Part shown: piece by piece, positions 6,618 to 11,098 of the stretch
How positions within the stretch are numbered: position 1 is the first letter of the stretch
Layout: every line of letters starts with the position of its first letter
From: an uncultured Clostridia bacterium
GTDB taxonomy: Bacteria; Bacillota; Clostridia; Monoglobales; Firm-18
DNA: 11,098 bases
NCBI GenBank assembly: GCA_937914775.1
Contig: CALDNB010000142.1
Span: 1-11,098, forward strand
Direction: 5' to 3'
Notes under the pieces: model-generated
Seen by the model: only the letters and a program-made list of their open reading frames with translations
Databases searched by the model: none
What the model was told of the DNA's origin: nothing
Made by a program: the position numbers and the translations under genes

Positions 6618-7370
6618 TTACTCTAAGTTTAATCTTTCGATGCTTACTGCTTTTCCGTCTTTGTCTGTTTCTACAATTACACAGTTCATTAATACAGGGC
6701 CGTCCATAACGGCAAACCTTGCGGGAAGTCCTGTTAAAAACATATTTATAACTTCCTCTTTTCTTACGCCTAAAATTGAGTCCTTTGCACCTGTCATACC
6801 TGCGTCGGTTATAAACGCCGTGCCGTTTTTTAATACTGTTTCGTCGGCAGTCTGTACGTGAGTATGAGTGCCTATTACCGCGGACACTTTGCCGTCAAAG
6901 TATTCTGCAAAGGCACGTTTTTCACTAGTGGCTTCCCCGTGGAAGTCAACGATAATTGTTTTTGCGGAAATCTTTTTCAGGGTTTCTTCTGTCCTTGCGA
7001 AAGGACAGTCTAAATTATCCATAAAAGTACGTCCCGAAACGTTAATTACCGCAATATCGTCTAATTCCATAAACCCTTGTCCGTCAACAGTTTTCGGGTA
7101 GTTTAAAGGACGTATTACCTTTTCTTCTTCCATAAGCAAATACACGTCGTTATGATTAAAAGCGTGATTGCCTAAAGTTATAAGGTCAACACCGCACATA
7201 AAAAGACGTGCTGCGGCGTCTTTTGTGATGCCTTTCCCTGCAGGAGAACAGTTTTCTCCGTTTGCTATACAAAAATCTATTTTATTAAGTTTTCTTATGC
7301 TGTTTAAGTGGGATACTACGAAGTCAACACCTCTTGTACCCACTATGTCTCCTATAAATAAAATTCTCAC
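6618..7370 (-). CDS. ymdB: YmdB-family metallophosphoesterase
   Basis: A 250-residue calcineurin-like phosphoesterase of the YmdB family (TIGR00282). The Bacillus subtilis protein is a cyclic-nucleotide phosphodiesterase that affects RNA stability, motility and biofilm choice. The metal site is complete: D8 in FIGDIVG, N37-G-E39-N40, G67-N-H69, H144 in DFHGEAT, and H169-T-H171. I chose the GTG at 7370 because it gives the family start MRILFIGDIVG and has AGGTGA correctly spaced upstream; a GTG three codons earlier (7379) lacks a usable ribosome binding site. It is the first gene of the minus-strand operon leading through the FHA gene to the SEDS-PBP pair, with a promoter proposed at 7389-7417. 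In many Firmicutes ymdB sits beside rny (RNase Y), which is absent here. Confidence 0.93.
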   Translation of the reverse strand: MRILFIGDIVGTRGVDFVVSHLNSIRKLNKIDFCIANGENCSPAGKGITKDAAARLFMCGVDLITLGNHAFNHNDVYLLMEEEKVIRPLNYPKTVDGQGFMELDDIAVINVSGRTFMDNLDCPFARTEETLKKISAKTIIVDFHGEATSEKRAFAEYFDGKVSAVIGTHTHVQTADETVLKNGTAFITDAGMTGAKDSILGVRKEEVINMFLTGLPARFAVMDGPVLMNCVIVETDKDGKAVSIERLNLE

Positions 7371-7388
7371 TAATATCACCTAATGTAT

Positions 7389-7417
7389 ATTTTACCACAC
7401 GGTCTTTAAAATAACAA
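7389..7417 (-). promoter_or_regulatory. Candidate promoter for the ymdB operon
   Basis: On the minus strand TTGTTA (7412-7417, four of six matches) and TAAAAT (7389-7394, five of six) are 17 bases apart. Transcription would start near 7382, leaving a leader of about 12 bases with AGGTGA before the GTG at 7370. It lies just downstream of the minus-strand terminator at 7427-7456, which supports a separate start for this operon. Confidence 0.5.
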
Positions 7418-7426
7418 GTTTTTACC

Positions 7427-7456
7427 AAAAAAACAGCCACTTTTTTAAAAAGTGGC
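7427..7456 (-). terminator. Intrinsic terminator on the minus strand
   Basis: A perfect inverted repeat, GCCACTTTTT (7436-7445) and AAAAAGTGGC (7447-7456), is followed on the minus strand by TG and a run of seven T (7427-7433). The plus strand lacks a T-run after the stem. There is no annotated minus-strand gene immediately upstream, so it must end either a short RNA starting near 7513, antisense transcription from the rsmD side, or an attenuated longer ymdB leader. Confidence 0.75.
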
Positions 7457-7513
7457 ACAAAGAAAGAAGAATTCGGGGGATGTTGGTACGATTTCTTCAA
7501 TAAAAAATTAAAG
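7427..7513 (-). ncRNA. Candidate small RNA with a C-rich hairpin loop
   Basis: A minus-strand promoter-like pair at 7520-7547 would start transcription near 7513 and the terminator at 7427-7456 would end it, giving an RNA of about 87 bases. Within it, GAAGAAATCG (7498-7489) and CGAATTCTTC (7475-7466) pair at nine of ten positions around a 13-base loop that contains a run of C (five C at 7474-7478, four of them in the loop). A U/C-rich single-stranded linker then leads to the terminator hairpin. The order hairpin with C-rich loop, linker, terminator resembles regulatory small RNAs of low-GC Gram-positives that pair with ribosome binding sites. No known family is recognised. An attenuator leader of ymdB is the main alternative. 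Confidence 0.3.
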
Positions 7514-7517
7514 AAAT

Positions 7518-7531
7518 CAATAATATTATTG
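7518..7531. promoter_or_regulatory. Perfect 14-base palindrome upstream of rsmD
   Basis: CAATAATATTATTG reads the same on both strands. It lies nine bases before the rsmD -35 box and covers the proposed minus-strand -10 box (7520-7525), a position where a bound regulator could affect both directions. It is nearly all A and T, so chance is a serious alternative. A neighbouring hairpin (GATTTCTT at 7490-7497 with AAGAAATC at 7511-7518) abuts it. Confidence 0.25.
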
Positions 7532-7547
7532 CAAAAAGTGTTGACAA
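7520..7547 (-). promoter_or_regulatory. Candidate divergent promoter sharing the rsmD -35 region
   Basis: On the minus strand TTGTCA (7542-7547) and TATTAT (7520-7525) are 16 bases apart, each matching the consensus at five of six positions. The -35 box is the reverse reading of the bases forming the rsmD -35 box, so part of the match is automatic whenever TTGACAA occurs. It would drive the candidate small RNA or a longer ymdB leader. Confidence 0.3.
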
Positions 7548-7568
7548 ATATTCAGAATCGGTTAAAAT
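7541..7568 (+). promoter_or_regulatory. Sigma-A promoter for the rsmD operon
   Basis: A perfect TTGACA (7541-7546) is followed after 16 bases by TAAAAT (7563-7568). An alternative TATAAT at 7568-7573 is 21 bases away, too far for an ordinary promoter. Transcription would begin near 7575, giving a leader of about 16 bases with AGAGGGG before the TTG start of rsmD. Confidence 0.65.
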
Positions 7569-7590
7569 ATAATAGAGGGGTTGTATTAGA

Positions 7591-8130
7591 TTGAGAATTG
7601 TATCCGGAAGTGCAAGAGGCTTAAAACTTTTGTCGTTGGAGGGTGACAACACAAGACCTACAACTGACAGAGTGAAGGAAGCCCTTTTTTCAATAATACA
7701 ATTTAACATTTACGACAGCGATGTTCTTGATTTGTTTTCAGGAAGCGGAGCCCTTGGAATAGAGGCGTTAAGCAGAGGGGCGAAGCATTGTGATTTTGTG
7801 GACAACCATAAACCTGCCTGTGACATAATAGAACAGAATTTAAAAAGAGCAAAACTTGAAGACAAGGCGGATTTGCACTTTAAAGAAGCGAAAGATTTTC
7901 TTAGCAGTTGCAATAAAAAATATGATATAATATTTTTGGACCCGCCCTACAATAAAGGTTTATGTATGTGGGCGGTAAAGGAAATTTGCAACCTTTCGTT
8001 AATTAAGGATAACGGTATTTTTGTATGCGAAACATCGGCTGAAGAAGTTATTGATGTTAAAAATGCAAAGCGGAAAGAATACGGCAAAATAGCGGTTACC
8101 GTTATTAAAAGGGAGGAATTGCCGTTATGA
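7591..8130 (+). CDS. rsmD: 16S rRNA guanine-966 N2-methyltransferase
   Basis: A 179-residue RsmD protein that methylates G966 (E. coli numbering) of 16S rRNA using S-adenosylmethionine during small-subunit assembly. It begins MRIVSGSARG, carries the conserved TRPTTDRVKEALF segment (21-33), the SAM-binding motif DLFSGSGALG (47-56), and the catalytic DPPY (117-120). Length matches the family. The start is TTG, with AGAGGGG ten bases upstream; no ATG or GTG in frame nearby preserves the family N-terminus. The last codons contain GGGAGG and the stop overlaps the coaD start as ATGA. The rsmD-coaD order is widely conserved in Firmicutes. Confidence 0.95.
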   Translation: MRIVSGSARGLKLLSLEGDNTRPTTDRVKEALFSIIQFNIYDSDVLDLFSGSGALGIEALSRGAKHCDFVDNHKPACDIIEQNLKRAKLEDKADLHFKEAKDFLSSCNKKYDIIFLDPPYNKGLCMWAVKEICNLSLIKDNGIFVCETSAEEVIDVKNAKRKEYGKIAVTVIKREELPL

Positions 8131-8600
8131 CAGCAGTTTACCCGGGTAGTTTTGACCCAATGACAAACGGACATCTTGACATAATAAAAAGAGCCTCTGC
8201 CATATTTGACTGTTTATATGTGGTGGTGGCGAATAACAGCGGCAAAAAAAATGCGTTTTCTGCAGACGAACGTGTTGAGTTTCTAAAACGCTGTACCAAG
8301 GGGATAAAAAACGTAATTGTGGTAAGTTATGACGGACTTGTGGCACAGTTCGTAAAAGAAGTAAATGCCAAAGTAATAATAAAGGGCTTACGCAACAATG
8401 CCGACTTCGAATACGAGTTTCAGATGGCAAATGTAAACAGCCATTTAAACAACGAGGCAGAAACGATGTTTATGGTAACCAATTTAAAAAATATTTATGT
8501 AAGTTCAAGCGTGGTAAGGGAGTTGGCGTCCCACGGCGGAAGTATTACGGGAATGGTTCCTGCTTGTATTGAACAAGACATTATCAAGAAATTTAATTAG
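8127..8600 (+). CDS. coaD: Pantetheine-phosphate adenylyltransferase
   Basis: A 157-residue cytosolic enzyme that transfers AMP from ATP to 4'-phosphopantetheine, the penultimate step of coenzyme A synthesis. The nucleotidyltransferase signature is T13-N-G-H16 after YPGSFDPM, with KGLRNNADFEYE (86-97) for substrate binding and YVSSSVVRE (124-132) as the ISSS-type ATP motif. Length is normal for bacterial CoaD. GGGAGG upstream lies within the end of rsmD; the start shares bases with the rsmD stop. The stop TAG overlaps the GGAGG region used by the next gene, keeping all three genes in one operon. Confidence 0.96.
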   Translation: MTAVYPGSFDPMTNGHLDIIKRASAIFDCLYVVVANNSGKKNAFSADERVEFLKRCTKGIKNVIVVSYDGLVAQFVKEVNAKVIIKGLRNNADFEYEFQMANVNSHLNNEAETMFMVTNLKNIYVSSSVVRELASHGGSITGMVPACIEQDIIKKFN

Positions 8601-8613
8601 GAGGATACATATT

Positions 8614-9120
8614 ATGGAAACTTTGGAATTAATAAACCAGTTGGAGGACATAATTGACAACAGCGTAAATATTCCGCTAATGGGAAAAAGTCTTATTGAA
8701 AAGGACGAACTTTTAGATGTAATTCAGGAACTTCGTCTTAAATTGCCTGATGATTTGAAACAGGCAAAATGGATAAAAGACGAAAGACAAAGAATACTGC
8801 TTGAAGCACAAAAAGAAGCAAGTGCAATTATTAAAGAAGCAGAAGACAAAATTGTTGCAATGATTAACGAAAACGAAATTACAAAAAGAGCAACAGAACA
8901 GGCAACAGAAATTATCAACAACGCCAACAGACGTGCAAAAGAAATTAAAATGGGCACACGTCAGTATGTTGACGAAAAACTTGCAGATGTTGAAAAAGTC
9001 CTTGACAGAACAATCAGTTCTCTTCGTGACAACAGAAACATTATGCAGCAAAAAGATTTGAAAAAACAAATGAAATTTGACGGTATCAGTCCTATCGACG
9101 ATATGGACGACGAAATTTAA
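8614..9120 (+). CDS. Conserved coiled-coil protein of the coaD neighbourhood
   Basis: A 168-residue acidic and lysine-rich protein without signal peptide or membrane segment. Residues 1-45 carry a short conserved head (E-L-I-N-Q-L-E-D-I-I-D, then I-P-L-M-G-K) and about 50-140 form a long charged helix with heptad-like spacing and repeated alanines, predicted coiled coil. The tail is acidic (D-D-M-D-D-E-I). Similar proteins are found after coaD in many Clostridia and are loosely annotated as ATPase or V/F-type ATP synthase subunit-like; there is no Walker motif, so an ATPase function is not supported. A structural or scaffold role, perhaps DivIVA-like, is only a guess. The ATG at 8614 has GGAGG ten bases upstream; the frame opens earlier, inside coaD, but lacks a suitable ribosome binding site there. 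The gene is last in its operon. Confidence 0.8.
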   Translation: METLELINQLEDIIDNSVNIPLMGKSLIEKDELLDVIQELRLKLPDDLKQAKWIKDERQRILLEAQKEASAIIKEAEDKIVAMINENEITKRATEQATEIINNANRRAKEIKMGTRQYVDEKLADVEKVLDRTISSLRDNRNIMQQKDLKKQMKFDGISPIDDMDDEI

Positions 9121-9131
9121 TTACGGTACAT

Positions 9132-9161
9132 AAAACTCGGTGATACTATTTACCGAGTTTT
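9132..9161 (+). terminator. Terminator of the rsmD-coaD operon
   Basis: AAAACTCGGT (9132-9141) pairs perfectly with ACCGAGTTTT (9152-9161), with two more possible pairs at the loop side. The right arm runs into TTTTGTTT, so termination on the plus strand is likely. It begins 12 bases after the coiled-coil gene. A promoter for trmB must lie here or trmB is read through; I found no convincing one. Confidence 0.8.
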
Positions 9162-9188
9162 GTTTCTGTAAATAATAATGGTGACAAA

Positions 9189-9833
9189 ATGAGAATGAGA
9201 AATAAAAAGAATGCAGACAAAAGGTTAGAGGAATGTAGTGCATTCATTATAGATACAGAAAATTTAGAAGACAAAGATGCAAAAGAGTTGTTCAAAAACA
9301 ACAACCCCGTTCATCTGGAAATAGGCTGCGGAAAAGGTAATTTTGTATTTCAGATGGCGCAAAAATACCCCGAAATTAATTTTATTGCAGTTGAAACCAA
9401 TAAAAACGTCCTTGTACTTGCGGTGGAAAAGGCAAAGGCAGGGAATATTCCCAATGTTAAATTTATTCTGGGTGACGCGAACTTTTTAGGACAGTATTTT
9501 GCTGACGGCTCTTTTGAAAAGATATATCTTAACTTCAGCGACCCCTGGCACAAGTCACGTCACGAAAAACGCCGCCTTACATACAAGACATTCCTTGCTA
9601 TGTATAAAAATCTTCTTACTTATGACGGTGTGGTGCAGTTTAAAACAGACAACCTTAAACTGTTTGATTACTCTGTAATTTCCTTTGGGGAAAACGGATA
9701 TACCCTTTTGAATGTGACTTATGATTTACACGCAGACAACGACGAAAACAATGTTATGACGGAGTATGAACAGTTGTTTTCAAGCCAGGGACATAAGATT
9801 TGCAGACTTGTTGCAGTACCTGAGAGGGTTTGA
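9189..9833 (+). CDS. trmB: tRNA guanosine-46 N7-methyltransferase
   Basis: A 214-residue TrmB protein that makes 7-methylguanosine at position 46 of tRNA with S-adenosylmethionine. The SAM motif is EIGCGKGNF (44-52), the family signature NFSDPWHKSRHEKRRL (115-130), and the substrate-binding F-K-T-D-N (151-155) is present; the T-E-Y-E segment (191-194) near the C-terminus is also typical. In most members the signature reads DPWPK; here the proline is histidine. The start chosen has GGTGA five bases upstream; a second ATG two codons later is also possible. The stop codon lies within the -35 box of the promoter for yicC. Confidence 0.95.
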   Translation: MRMRNKKNADKRLEECSAFIIDTENLEDKDAKELFKNNNPVHLEIGCGKGNFVFQMAQKYPEINFIAVETNKNVLVLAVEKAKAGNIPNVKFILGDANFLGQYFADGSFEKIYLNFSDPWHKSRHEKRRLTYKTFLAMYKNLLTYDGVVQFKTDNLKLFDYSVISFGENGYTLLNVTYDLHADNDENNVMTEYEQLFSSQGHKICRLVAVPERV

Positions 9834-9858
9834 CAACTTTCCGATTTGGATATATAAT
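9830..9858 (+). promoter_or_regulatory. Perfect-consensus sigma-A promoter for yicC-remA-gmk
   Basis: TTGACA (9830-9835) and TATAAT (9853-9858) both match the consensus fully and are separated by the optimal 17 bases. The -35 box overlaps the trmB stop codon (9831-9833). Transcription would start near 9865, leaving a leader of about 16 bases, so the ribosome binding site (AAGGGA, 9865-9870) lies almost at the 5' end of the message. Confidence 0.8.
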
Positions 9859-9880
9859 TACTTGAAGGGATTGAAAGAAT

Positions 9881-10759
9881 ATGCCAAACAGTATGACGGG
9901 ATACGGCAGAAGCCGACAGGTCATAGACAATTACGACGTTACCGTTGAAATAAAATCAGTAAATCACAGATATTTTGATTTCAGCATAAAAGCACCGAAG
10001 TTTTGTGTTTTTATGGAGGAAGATATTAAAAAGACAATAAACCAAAAGGTTTCAAGAGGTAAGGTTGACGTTTTTGTTACAGTAAGAAAAGAAGTTGATG
10101 ACAGCAAACAGTATGTCATCAACAAAAGTCTTGCAGAAAATCTCCTTTCCGAACTAAAGGAAACGGCAAAGCAATTTAAACTTAAAAACGATATAACTGT
10201 GTCAAACCTTATTGAATTCAGAGACCTTTTTGAAATTTCATATAAAGAAGACGACGAAGAAAAACTAAAAGAAATTGTGTTTACAGTTTTAGACGGTGCT
10301 CTTGATGCTTTCTGTGAAGCAAGGGCAAGAGAGGGCAAGAAACTTATTGACGATATGACTGCCCACAACAAGATTGTCAAAGGCTATCTTGAAGAAATAA
10401 AGGTTTTGGCACCTCAGTCTGTTTCGGACTACAGAGAACGCCTTGAAGCAAAGATTAAAGAACTTTTGGGTGACACGGCAATAGACGAGACAAGAATTGT
10501 TACAGAAACTGCTATTATGGCGGACAAACTTGCGGTTGACGAAGAAACTGTAAGACTGGACAGCCACTTGCAGGAATTCCAGCACATAGTACAGTCTGAC
10601 GAGCCCGTAGGCAGACGCCTTGACTTCTTAATGCAGGAAATGAACAGAGAAACAAATACAATTGGCTCAAAGTCCAATAATTTAGATATTACAAAAGCGG
10701 TAGTTTCTATAAAATCCGAACTGGAAAAAATGAGAGAACAACTGCAAAATCTTGAATAG
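9881..10759 (+). CDS. yicC: YicC/YloC family endoribonuclease
   Basis: A 292-residue protein of the YicC family (YicC-like N-terminal region plus DUF1732 C-terminal region); the E. coli member has been described as an endoribonuclease involved in small-RNA turnover. The N-terminal hallmark SMTGYGRS is at 4-11, followed by VEIKSVNHRYFD (22-33). The C-terminal hallmark GRRLDFLMQEMNRE (244-257), then the T-I-G-S-K-S segment and a helical end, closes the protein. Length is that of the family. AAGGGA lies 10 bases before the ATG. It heads a yicC-remA-gmk cluster as in Bacillus subtilis (yloC-remA-gmk). Confidence 0.94.
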   Translation: MPNSMTGYGRSRQVIDNYDVTVEIKSVNHRYFDFSIKAPKFCVFMEEDIKKTINQKVSRGKVDVFVTVRKEVDDSKQYVINKSLAENLLSELKETAKQFKLKNDITVSNLIEFRDLFEISYKEDDEEKLKEIVFTVLDGALDAFCEARAREGKKLIDDMTAHNKIVKGYLEEIKVLAPQSVSDYRERLEAKIKELLGDTAIDETRIVTETAIMADKLAVDEETVRLDSHLQEFQHIVQSDEPVGRRLDFLMQEMNRETNTIGSKSNNLDITKAVVSIKSELEKMREQLQNLE

Positions 10760-10771
10760 CGGAGGAGTAGT

Positions 10772-11032
10772 ATGAATTTAATAAGCATTGGCTACGGCAA
10801 TATGATTTCAGCATCAAGAATAATTGCAATTGTAAGTCCCGACTCTGCACCCGTAAGACGTATTATTCAGGAATCAAAAGAAAGCGGACGCTTAATTGAT
10901 GCAACCTGCGGAAGAAGAACAAGGGCGGTAATTGTTGCAGACAGCGACCATATTGTTTTAAGCGCTATTCAGCCGGAAACAATTAAAAACAGAATGACTG
11001 CGAAAGAGGTAATGGAAGATGAACGGGAATAA
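10772..11032 (+). CDS. remA: RemA family DNA-binding regulator
   Basis: An 86-residue RemA (DUF370) protein. In Bacillus subtilis RemA is a DNA-binding activator of biofilm matrix and osmoprotection genes; in non-Bacillus clostridia the targets are unknown. The N-terminus MNLISIGYGN, the S-R-I-I-A-I-V-S-P-D-S-A-P segment, the R-R segment and DATCGRRTRAVI (43-54) match the family closely over its whole length. GGAGGAG lies just upstream of the ATG. It overlaps the start of gmk by 14 bases, indicating co-translation. Confidence 0.95.
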   Translation: MNLISIGYGNMISASRIIAIVSPDSAPVRRIIQESKESGRLIDATCGRRTRAVIVADSDHIVLSAIQPETIKNRMTAKEVMEDERE

Positions 11033-11098
11033 AGGTTTGCTTCTTGTGGTCTCGGGTCCGTCAGGTGTAGGAAAGGGTACCGTTTGCAAGTACCTGGC
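11019..11098 (+). CDS. gmk: Guanylate kinase, N-terminal fragment cut by the window
   Basis: The first 26 codons of guanylate kinase, which converts GMP to GDP with ATP. The product begins MNGNKGLLLVVSGPSGVGKG, containing the P-loop G-P-S-G-V-G-K-G-T at 13-21. The ATG lies inside the end of remA in another frame, a 14-base overlap. The gene continues past the right edge of the window. The yicC-remA-gmk order supports the call. Confidence 0.93.
   Translation, partial: MNGNKGLLLVVSGPSGVGKGTVCKYL

Noticed and set aside
8569..8613. Upstream extension of the coiled-coil gene into coaD
   Set aside because: No suitable ribosome binding site at the earlier ATG, whereas the ATG at 8614 has GGAGG and matches the conserved head.
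8125..9069. Minus-strand frames opposite coaD and the coiled-coil gene
   Set aside because: They oppose strongly supported genes and have cysteine/phenylalanine-rich composition expected from the reverse of lysine- and glutamate-rich coding sequence.
9766..9948. A 60-codon plus-strand frame across the trmB-yicC junction
   Set aside because: It overlaps the end of trmB and start of yicC out of frame, carries the promoter for yicC, and has no ribosome binding site or family resemblance.
1..11098. CRISPR array, mobile element, toxin-antitoxin or defence system
   Set aside because: No spaced direct repeats, transposase, integrase, paired terminal repeats or defence-associated domains were found; the gene content is housekeeping.

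Overview
The window is a compact, AT-rich stretch of core chromosome from a low-GC anaerobic member of the Firmicutes, most likely class Clostridia. The evidence is an Asp23/Gls24 protein, an NfnAB electron-bifurcating transhydrogenase (an anaerobe enzyme), the yicC-remA-gmk order typical of Firmicutes, a clostridial-type coiled-coil gene after coaD, and strong GGAGG ribosome binding sites with consensus sigma-A promoters. I see no rRNA, tRNA, CRISPR array, transposase, phage gene, toxin-antitoxin pair or defence gene. No gene-free stretch exceeds 300 bases; the longest is about 220 bases (7371-7590).

Layout. 1-72: non-coding tail with unusually high GC, possibly a copy of an interspersed repeat. 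73-426 (-): asp23-like gene. 557-1252 (+): two adjacent half-size TauE/SafE membrane proteins. 1250-1278: terminator shared by converging genes. 1262-3477 (-): nfnA then nfnB, from a promoter at 3509-3537. 3554-7370 (-): ymdB, a membrane-anchored FHA protein, an FtsW/RodA glycosyltransferase and a class B penicillin-binding protein, tightly packed as one operon. 7371-7590: divergent control region with a minus-strand terminator and a possible small RNA. 7591-9120 (+): rsmD, coaD and a coiled-coil protein, closed by a terminator at 9132-9161. 9189-9833 (+): trmB. 9881-11098 (+): yicC, remA and the start of gmk, from a perfect-consensus promoter that overlaps the trmB stop codon.

How the genes fit together. 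The FHA-FtsW/RodA-PBP set forms a plausible peptidoglycan synthase pair (glycosyltransferase plus transpeptidase) with a phosphopeptide-reader protein, echoing the actinobacterial fhaB-rodA-pbpA cluster. NfnAB links NADH, NADPH and ferredoxin pools. rsmD, trmB and yicC act on RNA; coaD makes coenzyme A; gmk makes GDP; remA is a DNA-binding regulator.

Most of the window is ordinary housekeeping sequence and I found no convincing new multi-gene system. The observations most worth a check are the possible C-rich-loop small RNA at 7427-7513, the paired half-size TauE/SafE genes, the FHA protein with an altered phosphate-binding loop, and the possible repeat at the left edge.
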